A stretch of DNA of 15,508 nt, taken from the NCBI GenBank assembly GCA_024643595.1, contig JAHEMS010000027.1, positions 1 through 15,508 on the forward strand, given 5' to 3'. This DNA is from Bacteroidota bacterium (lineage in GTDB: Bacteria; Bacteroidota; Bacteroidia; Cytophagales; Cyclobacteriaceae). Positions 1 to 7,699 of this stretch are shown piece by piece. Both the position numbers and the translations under genes were made by a program. The notes beneath the pieces are model-generated. The model did no database searches, was not told where the DNA came from, and saw only the letters and a program-made list of their open reading frames with translations. The number at the start of each line of letters is the position of its first letter. The stretch's first letter is position 1.

Positions 1-1
1 A

Positions 2-1174
2 CTTGATACAGACGGTGTCGTTATTAAAGTAAATAGCCTTGACCAGCAAGAGCAATTAGGCTTCACCGCCAAAAGTCCACGCTGGGCAATTGCCTATAAA
101 TACAAATCAGAAAGTATCAGTACCCGATTAAATGGAATCACCTACCAGGTTGGGCGTACGGGTGCGGTTACTCCAGTGGCAGAATTAGAACCCGTATTTC
201 TTGCTGGCACCACAGTGAAACGCGCTTCCTTGCACAATGCGAATGAAATTGCACGCCTTGACCTGCGCATCGGTGATTATGTGTTTGTTGAAAAAGGAGG
301 TGAGATCATTCCTAAAGTAACGGGCGTTGACATCGTAAAAAGGAAGGATTCCCTACATCCGGTAAACTATATTTCCAGATGCCCTGAATGTCATACTGAA
401 TTAATCCGCAAAGAAGGAGAGGCAAACCACTACTGTCCCAACGAAAAAGGTTGTCCTCCACAAATCAAAGGACGCATAGAACACTTCATTCAGCGTAAAG
501 CGATGGATATTGATTCGCTGGGCGAACAGACCATTAAACAACTTTTTGATCTTGGATTGATCAGAACAGCAGCTGATCTGTACGACCTAACCAAATTAGA
601 TTTGCTTAAGCTTGAAAAAGTTAAAGACAAGTCTGCACAAAATATGTTGGAGGGAATTCAACAATCTAAATCACAACCATTTGAAAATGTGTTGTTTGGT
701 ATCGGTATTCGTTATGTGGGTAAAACGGTTGCCGAAAAATTAGCCCGGCATTTCAAGAACATTAATGGATTATCATCAGCATCTTATGAAAACTTATTAG
801 AGGCACCTGAGGTAGGTGAGAAAATCGCACAAAGTGTTGTTGATTTTTTCAACGATAAAGAAAACCTGAAAGAAATAGACCGGTTAAAAAGGGCTGGCCT
901 GCAATTTGAATCCACACAACAAGAACCCATTCTTGTGAGTAATGTGTTGGAGGGAAAATCTTTTGTTGTATCTGGGGTATTTCAAAAATATGACCGTGAC
1001 GAACTAAAAGAAGTGATCATTTCTCATGGTGGAAAAGTGCTTTCTTCTGTATCAGGGAAACTCGACTATTTGTTAGCTGGTGAAAATATGGGGCCAGCAA
1101 AAAGGGAAAAGGCAGAAAAAATGGGAGTAAAAATAATATCGGAACAAGAATTTCAAGGTTTGCTTAATGATTAG
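2..1174 (+). CDS. ligA: NAD-dependent DNA ligase LigA, 5'-truncated by the window edge
   Basis: This gene seals nicks in duplex DNA during replication and repair, using NAD+ as the adenylyl donor. The reading frame is open from base 2 and gives 390 C-terminal residues of a family usually near 670-700, so roughly 290 N-terminal residues, including the adenylated lysine motif, lie outside the window. The visible part begins in the nucleotidyltransferase domain with DGVVIKVN (residues 4-11) and SPRWAIAYKY (25-34), the two late lysine motifs. Next comes the OB fold (GRTGAVTPVAELEPV and following), then a four-Cys zinc finger (Cys 127, 130, 145, 151), a helix-hairpin-helix region, and a C-terminal BRCT domain from about residue 315 containing the conserved Gly-Gly of SHGGKV. 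The stop is TAG. A GTG at 176 could be mistaken for a start, but it is an internal valine codon. A DUF6913-like gene follows after 49 bases on the same strand. Confidence 0.97.
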   Translation, partial: LDTDGVVIKVNSLDQQEQLGFTAKSPRWAIAYKYKSESISTRLNGITYQVGRTGAVTPVAELEPVFLAGTTVKRASLHNANEIARLDLRIGDYVFVEKGGEIIPKVTGVDIVKRKDSLHPVNYISRCPECHTELIRKEGEANHYCPNEKGCPPQIKGRIEHFIQRKAMDIDSLGEQTIKQLFDLGLIRTAADLYDLTKLDLLKLEKVKDKSAQNMLEGIQQSKSQPFENVLFGIGIRYVGKTVAEKLARHFKNINGLSSASYENLLEAPEVGEKIAQSVVDFFNDKENLKEIDRLKRAGLQFESTQQEPILVSNVLEGKSFVVSGVFQKYDRDELKEVIISHGGKVLSSVSGKLDYLLAGENMGPAKREKAEKMGVKIISEQEFQGLLND

Positions 1175-1223
1175 TGGGTAAAAATTAGATTCAAGTGTGA
1201 AGATACTTTCTTAGATTTCGATC

Positions 1224-1733
1224 ATGTTTAAAATGCTCTTTCTGAATTTGCGGACTCAAGCCGCACTTAAAAAAAATAAAACAGCCCGGGCAAGCAATCC
1301 CTATAAGCAAATTTCACGGATAGGAATAATATTTACGGTAGAAGACAAGAGTAAACATAATGCCGTAAAGGAGTTAATTCAGCAGCTAGAACGGGACGGA
1401 AAGAAAGTACAGATCCTGGAATTCCTTCCAGAAAAGAAAATCAATCATGAATTTAAATTTGACTTTTTTACCGCTAAGGATATCTCCTTTTGGGGAGAAT
1501 TGACTGCCTCAAACGCTTTGCAATTTGCTGAAACTCCTTTTGATTACCTGTTTTATATTGATAAGGAATCAAATCCATTAGTTTTGCACCTGTTAGCAAG
1601 AAGCAAAGCACACTGCAGAGTTGGAAAGTTCCATGAGGCAGAAAGTCCCTATTTTGAAATGATGATTGAACAAAACGGAACAATCGAAGGATTAATTGAA
1701 TCGATGTATAATTATACAAGTCAGATGCGATAA
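1224..1733 (+). CDS. DUF6913-like protein of unknown function, coupled to dapA
   Basis: The product has 169 residues and no signal peptide or membrane segment, so it is probably cytoplasmic. It has a basic N-terminus (about residues 1-30, with LRTQAALKKNKTARAS). This is followed by an alternating strand/helix pattern: a hydrophobic strand RIGIIFTV, a helix with KELIQQLERDGKKVQILEFL, a strand DYLFYID and a further helix. The pattern resembles a small Rossmann-like or flavodoxin-like fold. I recognise the general look of a Bacteroidota family, DUF6913, often found next to dapA, but that assignment is from memory. The stop TAA shares its last A with the ATG of dapA (TAATG), which suggests translational coupling. 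No catalytic motif is evident. The start is ATG without a Shine-Dalgarno sequence. Function is unknown; the context suggests a role tied to dapA or to the envelope. Confidence 0.85.
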   Translation: MFKMLFLNLRTQAALKKNKTARASNPYKQISRIGIIFTVEDKSKHNAVKELIQQLERDGKKVQILEFLPEKKINHEFKFDFFTAKDISFWGELTASNALQFAETPFDYLFYIDKESNPLVLHLLARSKAHCRVGKFHEAESPYFEMMIEQNGTIEGLIESMYNYTSQMR

Positions 1734-2602
1734 TGAGACAGCTTTTTGGCACTGGGGTGGCATTAGTTACGCCATTTAATGAAGAAGGTGAAATTGATTT
1801 TAAATCACTTAAAAAATTATTGATCCATACCGCCAAGGGGGTAGATTATTTTGTTGTCATGGGTACAACGGGAGAATCCGTAACATTAAGCAAAGAAGAA
1901 AAGAAAAATGTTTTAAAATTCGTTGTAGAGCATAACACCAAAAATTTACCCATCGTTTATGGAATTGGTGGCAACAACACGAAAAGCGTGCTGGATGAAA
2001 TCAAAACAACTGACCTTTCCGGGGTCACTGCTATTTTATCCGTCAGCCCATACTACAATAAACCATCGCAGGAAGGAATTTTTCAACATTTCAAGTCAAT
2101 TGCACGAGTTTCACCTATTCCCATCATTTTATACAATGTTCCAGGTCGGACAGGATCTAACCTGACTGCTCAAACAACATTACTGCTTGCAACCCTAAAT
2201 AAGATTATTGGAATAAAGGAAGCTTCGGGCAACCTTGAACAATGCATGAAAATAATGAAAGAAAAACCAAAAGACTTCATGCTAATTTCAGGTGATGATA
2301 TGTTAACCCTTCCTATTTACGCCCTGGGTGGGGTTGGAATTATATCGGTTCTGGCGAATGCTTTGCCCAAGGTTTTTCAAAACATCAAAGACAGTTATAA
2401 TTCAGGTAAATCTGAAAAGGCTCAAGCAGCCCAATTCAAAATCATTGATATCAACGGCCCCATGTATGAGGAAGGCAACCCAACAGGTGTCAAATATCTT
2501 TTATCTCTAATGGGCATATGTAATCCCAATGTCAGATTACCCCTTGTGGAAGCGTCCGAAGGTCTTAAAAAGAAAATTGACAGACTTTACAAAACCTTAT
2601 AA
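1733..2602 (+). CDS. dapA: 4-hydroxy-tetrahydrodipicolinate synthase DapA
   Basis: This enzyme condenses pyruvate with aspartate semialdehyde, the first committed step toward diaminopimelate (peptidoglycan) and lysine, in the cytoplasm. The 289-residue length is normal for the family, which has a TIM-barrel fold. Motifs seen are GTTGES at 44-49 (substrate-contacting threonines), YYNKPSQEG at 107-115, YNVPGRTGSNL at 134-144 (with the proton-relay Tyr 134 and Arg 139), and GIKEASGN at 160-167, where Lys 162 is the Schiff-base lysine. All key residues are present, so it should be active. The ATG overlaps the stop of the preceding gene by one base, so translation probably depends on ribosomes finishing that gene. 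A strong inverted-repeat terminator begins immediately after the stop codon. Confidence 0.97.
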   Translation: MRQLFGTGVALVTPFNEEGEIDFKSLKKLLIHTAKGVDYFVVMGTTGESVTLSKEEKKNVLKFVVEHNTKNLPIVYGIGGNNTKSVLDEIKTTDLSGVTAILSVSPYYNKPSQEGIFQHFKSIARVSPIPIILYNVPGRTGSNLTAQTTLLLATLNKIIGIKEASGNLEQCMKIMKEKPKDFMLISGDDMLTLPIYALGGVGIISVLANALPKVFQNIKDSYNSGKSEKAQAAQFKIIDINGPMYEEGNPTGVKYLLSLMGICNPNVRLPLVEASEGLKKKIDRLYKTL

Positions 2603-2640
2603 TTAAAAAGGGCTGAATCTTTTGATTCAGCCCTTTTTAA
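2603..2640. terminator. bidirectional intrinsic terminator between dapA and the Hc1-like gene
   Basis: A perfect 17-base-pair inverted repeat (2603-2619 with 2624-2640) surrounds a TTTT loop. Its core is GGGCTGAATC paired with GATTCAGCCC, and A-runs and T-runs on the outer flanks form the U-tract on either strand. It starts at the base after the dapA stop and lies 18 bases from the stop of the convergent histone-like gene, so it can end transcripts from both sides. Confidence 0.92.
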
Positions 2641-2658
2641 CTAATTATCAGTTCGTGA

Positions 2659-2841
2659 TCAGTTACTGGTCTTGTTCTTCAATTCCTGTACTTCTGCACG
2701 AATAGACTGAGCTGCATTTTTTAGGTCTTGCATTCCCTTTCTAATTCGGGTACCAGCAGCACTATTTCCTTTGTTGTAGAACTTATCTGCATCGGCTTCA
2801 AGAGATGCAATCAGAGTCTTTAGTTCTTCAAATTTTTTCAT
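2659..2841 (-). CDS. small histone H1-like protein (Hc1 type)
   Basis: This is a 60-residue, highly helical, charged protein starting MKKFEELKTLIASLEADADK and ending in a Lys/Asn-rich tail. The middle segment, about residues 20-40 (KFYNKGNSAAGTRIRKGMQD), matches the short histone H1-like/Hc1 family that I recall from many Bacteroidota. Family members are thought to bind DNA as nucleoid proteins; direct evidence for these short forms is limited. There are no Cys residues, no signal peptide and no membrane segment. The ATG start at 2841 has no Shine-Dalgarno sequence. It converges on dapA across a shared terminator and lies 86 bases downstream of the oxoamine synthase gene on the same strand. 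I could not find a clear TAnnTTTG promoter in that gap, so it may have its own unrecognised promoter or be read through from upstream. Confidence 0.85.
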   Translation of the reverse strand: MKKFEELKTLIASLEADADKFYNKGNSAAGTRIRKGMQDLKNAAQSIRAEVQELKNKTSN

Positions 2842-2927
2842 TTTTATCGGATGTTTAAAATTTAATAATTGATTTCTAATGCCAATTTAACTAAAAACCT
2901 TTAAAAACAAGCCAAAAACCCATTTTT

Positions 2928-4181
2928 TTAGATTTTAGTCACTGAAACAAGTTCCTCTTTGCGATAAAAACCGCTATCAAGCTTCGTTTTTAACGCAGAA
3001 AAGGCATTTAGCGTCTCTTCAACATCTGATAAGGAATGAGCGGCAGTTGGGATGATTCTGAACATAATTACATCTTTTGGCACCACCGGATAGATAACTA
3101 CAGAGCAGAAAATGTTACTATTTTCACGTAAATCCATAGCCATATTCGCAGCCTCACCCACTCCTCCCTTGAACAAAACTGGTGTAGGGGGTGTTTGCGT
3201 CGGATTGATCATGAAACCCCGATCCTTCAGACCGGTCTTAATTGCGGCCATTATCTTCTTTAAGTCAGCCCTTAATTCCGGATGTTTTTTAACCAACTCA
3301 AGTCGCTTTAATGCACCCATTACTAAAGGCATAGGCAAAGATTTCGCATAAATCTGTGAGCGGACCGTATAACGGAGATATTTCAAAATTTTTCTATCGC
3401 CAGACACAAATGCACCAATGCTTGCCATTGATTTTGCAAATGTTGAGAAGTAAAGATCAACCTGATCCTGAACCCCTTGTTCCTCACCTACTCCTGCTCC
3501 GGTTGCTCCCATAGTGCCAAATCCATGAGCATCATCTACGAATAAGCGAAAATTATAATTCTTCTTTAGTTCAACTATACCCTTTAAGTCACCCATATTA
3601 CCCGACATACCGAATACGCCTTCTGTAATAACCAGTATTCCCCCTCCTGTTTCATTGGCAAGTTTGGTAGCCCGCTGAAGCTGTTTTTCAAGGCTCTCCA
3701 TATTATTGTGTGGGTAAACAAACCTTTTACCCATGTGCAAGCGAACTCCGTCAATGATACATGCATGTGATTCAGAATCGTAAACGATAACATCTTTACG
3801 ATCAACCAAAGCATCAATAATAGAGAAAACACCCTGGTAGCCATAATTGAGTAACATGGTATCCTCCTTCATCACGAAATCAGACAATTGTTTTTCCAAT
3901 TCAATGTGATTAACAGAGTTACCAGACATCATTCGTGCACCCATAGGAGAAGCGAGCCCATACTTTGCAGCGGCATCAGCGTCAGCCTTCCTAACTTCTG
4001 GATGATTCGCCAATCCCAGATAGTTGTTTAAACTCCAGTTTAATACTTCTTTTCCATTAAACTTCATGCGCGGACCAATCTCACCCTCCAACTTGGGAAA
4101 GAAGAAATAATCATCAGGAAGGTGTGAATATTTGGCCAATGGGCCAGCCTCCATCTTTAATTTTTCAAATAAGTCGACCAT
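2928..4181 (-). CDS. alpha-oxoamine synthase family PLP enzyme (serine palmitoyltransferase or cysteate acyltransferase-like)
   Basis: The 417-residue product is a fold-type I PLP enzyme of the family that includes serine palmitoyltransferase, KBL and BioF. These enzymes condense an amino acid with an acyl thioester with loss of CO2. Visible features are NNYLGLANHP at 52-61, SESHACIIDG with PLP-stacking His 139, the EGVFGMSG segment near 187-194, DDAHGFG at 216-222 (Asp 217 and His 219 contact PLP), and FSTFAKSMASIG at 245-256, where Lys 250 forms the internal aldimine. The conserved PLP-contacting residues are all present. In Bacteroidota, close relatives make the long-chain base of sphingolipids (from serine) or of sulfonolipids/capnine (from cysteate); sequence reading alone does not separate them. 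A BioF or KBL role is less likely because no biotin or threonine-degradation genes are nearby. It is transcribed divergently from accC, which helps supply fatty-acid precursors. The start is ATG with no Shine-Dalgarno sequence. Confidence 0.9.
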   Translation of the reverse strand: MVDLFEKLKMEAGPLAKYSHLPDDYFFFPKLEGEIGPRMKFNGKEVLNWSLNNYLGLANHPEVRKADADAAAKYGLASPMGARMMSGNSVNHIELEKQLSDFVMKEDTMLLNYGYQGVFSIIDALVDRKDVIVYDSESHACIIDGVRLHMGKRFVYPHNNMESLEKQLQRATKLANETGGGILVITEGVFGMSGNMGDLKGIVELKKNYNFRLFVDDAHGFGTMGATGAGVGEEQGVQDQVDLYFSTFAKSMASIGAFVSGDRKILKYLRYTVRSQIYAKSLPMPLVMGALKRLELVKKHPELRADLKKIMAAIKTGLKDRGFMINPTQTPPTPVLFKGGVGEAANMAMDLRENSNIFCSVVIYPVVPKDVIMFRIIPTAAHSLSDVEETLNAFSALKTKLDSGFYRKEELVSVTKI

Positions 4182-4262
4182 TATATTAGGTAGTTTTAGG
4201 TGAACATTTGTCGTTGCTGTATCAAGCTATCAAAACCTGCTGATTATCGAGCAAAATTGCGG

Positions 4263-4270
4263 CAAAAATA
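4263..4270 (-). promoter_or_regulatory. putative Bacteroidota -7 element for the oxoamine synthase gene
   Basis: On the minus strand this reads TATTTTTG, an exact TAnnTTTG match, about 80 bases upstream of the ATG at 4181. I see no convincing TTTG -33 partner at the expected distance. The surrounding 10-mer (GGCAAAAATA on the plus strand) recurs upstream of sdaAB at 12936-12945. Confidence 0.4.
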
Positions 4271-4308
4271 GAAAAATAAACGCACACTGTATAAGAACTT
4301 TAAAAAAG

Positions 4309-4319
4309 CTAACTTTTGC
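4309..4319 (+). promoter_or_regulatory. possible promoter element for accC
   Basis: The segment contains TAACTTTTG, which is one base longer than the consensus TAnnTTTG. It lies about 40 bases before the preferred accC ATG at 4360, in the divergent gap with the oxoamine synthase. No good -33 element is seen, so this is a weak call. Confidence 0.25.
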
Positions 4320-4359
4320 GGTTTACAACTAATCCTTAGCATTGTATTTACGAAAAGAT

Positions 4360-5859
4360 ATGAATAAAATAAAGAAGCTGCTGGTCGCTAATCGAGGAGA
4401 AATCGCGCTTAGGATCATGCGAAGTGCCCGAGAAATGGGAATAAAAACCGTTGCGGTGTTTAGCGAGGCTGATCGTAATGCATTGCATGTTCGATTTGCT
4501 GATGAAGCAATTTGTATTGGTCCCCCTGCTTCTTCAGAGTCTTATTTAGTCATTAACAAGATTATCAATGCGGCCAGGCTGGTTAATGCAGATGCAATTC
4601 ATCCGGGCTACGGATTTTTGTCCGAAAATGAAGACTTTGCCGACAGTGTTAGAAAGGCAGGTCTGATTTTCATTGGTCCCTCGCCAGAATCGATCAAACT
4701 TATGGGCAGTAAGCTTGCCGCCAAAGCGGCTGCTAAAAAATTTAATGTCCCCTTGGTACCTGGCACCACAGAACCTATTGCTGATATCTCAAATGCAAAA
4801 AAAATTGCTTCAGATATAGGCTACCCTATACTTATTAAGGCAAGTGCGGGAGGTGGTGGAAAGGGAATGCGCATCGTAAATAACGAATCTGAATTTGAAG
4901 AACAGATGGAGCGTGCTATTAGTGAAGCAAAATCCGCCTTTGGTGATGGCTCCGTTTTTATTGAAAAATATGTTACTCAGCCCCGCCACATTGAATTCCA
5001 GATATTTGGAGACCAACATGGCAATGTAATTCATCTTTTTGAACGAGAATGTTCCATCCAGCGAAGACATCAAAAAGTGATTGAAGAAGCTCCGTCGTCA
5101 ATTTTAACACCGGCCCTTCGTGAGAAAATGGGAAATGCTGCCGTGAATGTGGCAAAAGCCGCAAATTATTATAATGCCGGCACCGTTGAGTTTATTGTGG
5201 ACGATAAAATGAATTTTTATTTTCTTGAAATGAACACTCGCTTACAGGTGGAACATCCTGTCACTGAGGAAATCACCGGTCTCGACCTGGTAAAGCTTCA
5301 AATTGAAATTGCGGAAGGGCAAAAACTACCCTTCAAACAGGAAGACTTGTCAATTCGTGGCCATGCCATTGAAGTACGGGTATATGCAGAAGATCCAACC
5401 AATAATTTCTTACCTGATATAGGTACTTTAAAAACATACAAACGTCCACAAGGACATGGCATTCGTGTGGATGACGGCTTTGAACAAGGTATGACCGTGC
5501 CCTTTTATTATGATCCCATGATCGCAAAAATGATTTGTCATGATGAGACACGAGATAGGGCAATTCTAAAAACAATCCGTGCTATTGATGAATATGAAAT
5601 TACCGGACTTGAAACCACGCTTGGCTTTTGCAAGTTTGTCATGAATCATAACGCCTTTCGTTCAGGAGATTTCGATACCAATTTTGTTGAAAAATATTTT
5701 AAACCAGAGTTTCTTGTTGATGAGACTATGAATGTTGAAGAAATGATTGCTTCAGTATTAGCGACCCAGGTAGTAGCGGAAATGAAACCCTTGATGATAA
5801 AATCTGAAAACATACCTTCTGCGGTAAGTAATTGGAAGAAAAATCGTTTGAACGAATAA
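4360..5859 (+). CDS. accC: biotin carboxylase (acetyl-/propionyl-CoA carboxylase subunit)
   Basis: This enzyme carboxylates the biotin of a carrier protein using ATP and bicarbonate, the first half-reaction of acyl-CoA carboxylases. From the ATG at 4360 the product is 499 residues. An in-frame TTG at 4342 would add six residues, but MNKIKKLLVANRGEIALRI is the usual beginning. Motifs seen are HPGYGFLSEN at about 81-90, the ATP-grasp glycine loop KASAGGGGKGM at about 160-170, ERECSIQRRHQKVIEEAPS, and EMNTRLQVEHPVTE at about 290-303, which carries the metal and bicarbonate ligands. Classical AccC is about 450 residues, so there is an extra C-terminal stretch of roughly 50, as in stand-alone subunits of propionyl-CoA or pyruvate carboxylases. 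The biotin carrier and carboxyltransferase genes are not adjacent. A DUF1015 gene starts 3 bases after the stop, which implies one transcript. Confidence 0.94.
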   Translation: MNKIKKLLVANRGEIALRIMRSAREMGIKTVAVFSEADRNALHVRFADEAICIGPPASSESYLVINKIINAARLVNADAIHPGYGFLSENEDFADSVRKAGLIFIGPSPESIKLMGSKLAAKAAAKKFNVPLVPGTTEPIADISNAKKIASDIGYPILIKASAGGGGKGMRIVNNESEFEEQMERAISEAKSAFGDGSVFIEKYVTQPRHIEFQIFGDQHGNVIHLFERECSIQRRHQKVIEEAPSSILTPALREKMGNAAVNVAKAANYYNAGTVEFIVDDKMNFYFLEMNTRLQVEHPVTEEITGLDLVKLQIEIAEGQKLPFKQEDLSIRGHAIEVRVYAEDPTNNFLPDIGTLKTYKRPQGHGIRVDDGFEQGMTVPFYYDPMIAKMICHDETRDRAILKTIRAIDEYEITGLETTLGFCKFVMNHNAFRSGDFDTNFVEKYFKPEFLVDETMNVEEMIASVLATQVVAEMKPLMIKSENIPSAVSNWKKNRLNE

Positions 5860-5862
5860 CGA

Positions 5863-7164
5863 ATGGCTGAAATAAGACCGATAATGGCTTGGAGGTATAA
5901 TGACTCCCTTGCAAAAGATATTGACTCACTAACTTCACCTTTGTTTGATGTAGTTTCTGAAAAGCAACGGAAATCGCTTTATCAAAATCCATTGAACTCA
6001 ATACATCTTTCCGTTCCGCGTGGACCTGATGCTGCAACAAGAGCTTCGCTTTTGCTGCAATCCTGGAAAAAGGAAGGTGTGATCGTACAGGATAAACTAC
6101 CTGCCATTTATATCTATTATCAGTTTTTTAAGTTACCCGGATCAACCAAGGAGTACTGTCGTAAAGGCTTTATCATTCATATACGCACTTACGACTGGGA
6201 TGAAAACATCATTCTTCGGCATGAAAATACAATACCTAAATCGGTCGATGATCGGGTTGATTTATTGGAAAAAACAGAATTACACGTAAGTCCGACTCAT
6301 GGTCTTTACACGGATGATACATTTACCTTAGAAAAATATATGGATGAAGCAATTACCAATCCCATATACGAAAGTGAAGATTATCAAGGAGTACATGATG
6401 TGCTTGGTGTCATTCATGATGCCGATATAATTCAGCGGTTTATTGATTTTATCAAAGACAAAAAGATTATCCTTGCCGATGGTCATCATCGATTCGAGAG
6501 TTCACTGATCTATAAAAAGAAGAAAGAAACCCAAAACCCATACCATAACGGTAATGAAGGGTATAATTTCCATCTCATGTATCTGACCAACACGGAAGCA
6601 GGTGATTTACGGATATTACCAACGCATCGGTTAATTAGTAATTTTTCGGGCTTTGATGAAACTAAAATCATTGATCAACTCCATGAAGATTTTGAAGTAA
6701 AAGAAATTGAGGATCCCCATGATCTTAATGAGATTATTTTAGGAAAGAAATGGACATTTGGAATTCTTTTTAGAGAAAAGACACTAAAAATTAGATTAAA
6801 ACCTGATTCAATTACTAAGCTGAAGTGGAATTTCCCTGACGAAATAAAGCAATTGGATTTAACGGTTGTACACTATTTTATAATTAATAAAATATTAAAG
6901 ATACCGGGTAGAGATCAACGTAAATCCGAACACATCTCCTTCGACAGGAGTTTTTCAGAATGCCTTAGCAAAGTAATTAAAGGTGAATCACAAATGGCGA
7001 TCATTACGCAAGATATTTCCATTGAGGATGTTAAGCAGGTCTGCCATAGTGGTTATACCATGCCTCAAAAGTCCACTTATTTCTATCCAAAAGTAATTTG
7101 TGGATATTTATTCAGTTCAATTAATGAAGATGAATTTCAATCGCCCGCTTATTCTCGCTTCTAG
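5863..7164 (+). CDS. DUF1015 family protein
   Basis: This 433-residue, apparently soluble protein clearly belongs to DUF1015. It shows the N-terminal AWRYNDSL region, the central RHENTIPKSVDDRVDLLEKT segment (about 119-138), a SPTHGLY motif (143-149) and the hallmark ADGHHRFESS (205-214), followed by LTNTEAGDLRILPTHRLI. The invariant Asp-Gly-His-His-Arg cluster looks like an active or ligand-binding site, but I know of no established reaction for the family. From memory, DUF1015 genes often lie near serA/serC; here the neighbour is accC instead. The ATG is 3 bases after the accC stop, and the 3' end overlaps maf by 35 bases, so the three genes are probably co-transcribed. Length is normal and no truncation is seen. 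Confidence 0.93.
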   Translation: MAEIRPIMAWRYNDSLAKDIDSLTSPLFDVVSEKQRKSLYQNPLNSIHLSVPRGPDAATRASLLLQSWKKEGVIVQDKLPAIYIYYQFFKLPGSTKEYCRKGFIIHIRTYDWDENIILRHENTIPKSVDDRVDLLEKTELHVSPTHGLYTDDTFTLEKYMDEAITNPIYESEDYQGVHDVLGVIHDADIIQRFIDFIKDKKIILADGHHRFESSLIYKKKKETQNPYHNGNEGYNFHLMYLTNTEAGDLRILPTHRLISNFSGFDETKIIDQLHEDFEVKEIEDPHDLNEIILGKKWTFGILFREKTLKIRLKPDSITKLKWNFPDEIKQLDLTVVHYFIINKILKIPGRDQRKSEHISFDRSFSECLSKVIKGESQMAIITQDISIEDVKQVCHSGYTMPQKSTYFYPKVICGYLFSSINEDEFQSPAYSRF

Positions 7165-7696
7165 TTCGCCGCGCAGACAATATCTGATGAAGGAAGCTGG
7201 ATTTACTTTTAGGGCACTATCGCCGGATATTGATGAATCATTTCCCCCGGATTTAGCCATCCATTTAGTTCCAAAGTACCTCGCAAAAAAAAAAGCAAAG
7301 GTATTTGAAGACATGTTATTCGATGAAATCGTAATTTCTTCTGACACGGTTGTTATTCTAAAAGAAGAAATTCTAAATAAACCACTCAATCGCAATGAAG
7401 CCATTGAAATGCTGACCAAATTAAGTGGTCAGACTCACACCGTTATTACCGGAGTCTGCCTGTTCAGTAAAGAGAAGATGGATTGTTTTGATGATCAAAC
7501 TGAGGTAACCTTCAAAATATTGACCCAAGAAGAGATTGAATTTTATGTAGATCAATTCAAGCCATACGACAAGGCGGGTGCTTACGGGGCACAGGATTGG
7601 ATTGGCCTGGTAGCCATCAAAAAAATTCACGGATCCTATTTCACAGTAATGGGTATGCCAATGCATCTGGTTTACGAACACTTAAAAAATTTCTGA
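7130..7696 (+). CDS. maf: Maf family nucleotide pyrophosphatase
   Basis: Maf proteins hydrolyse non-canonical or pyrimidine nucleoside triphosphates to the monophosphate and pyrophosphate, and affect septum formation in some bacteria. From the ATG at 7130 the product is 188 residues, a typical length. Motifs seen are SSSPRRQYL at 11-19, ISSDTVV with catalytic-type Asp 72, KPLNRNEAIEMLTKLSGQ at 84-101, and KAGAYGAQDWIG at 148-159. The AGAY form suggests the dTTP/UTP-preferring (YhdE-like) group. GTG at 7100 and ATG at 7124 are in-frame alternatives; 7130 was chosen because MNFNRPLILASSSPRR matches the usual family start. The gene overlaps DUF1015 by 35 bases in another frame. A run of ten A residues at 7285-7294 encodes the LAKKKAK segment. 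The stop lies only 3 bases from the stop of the convergent GT9 gene. Confidence 0.94.
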   Translation: MNFNRPLILASSSPRRQYLMKEAGFTFRALSPDIDESFPPDLAIHLVPKYLAKKKAKVFEDMLFDEIVISSDTVVILKEEILNKPLNRNEAIEMLTKLSGQTHTVITGVCLFSKEKMDCFDDQTEVTFKILTQEEIEFYVDQFKPYDKAGAYGAQDWIGLVAIKKIHGSYFTVMGMPMHLVYEHLKNF

Positions 7697-7699
7697 TTA

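Noticed and set aside
1474..1836. Minus-strand open frame of 120 codons across the DUF6913-like gene and dapA start
   Set aside because: It lies opposite two supported genes, has no recognisable domain, and its composition looks like an antisense shadow.
4342..4359. Six-residue extension of accC from a TTG
   Set aside because: The ATG at 4360 gives the conventional biotin carboxylase N-terminus.
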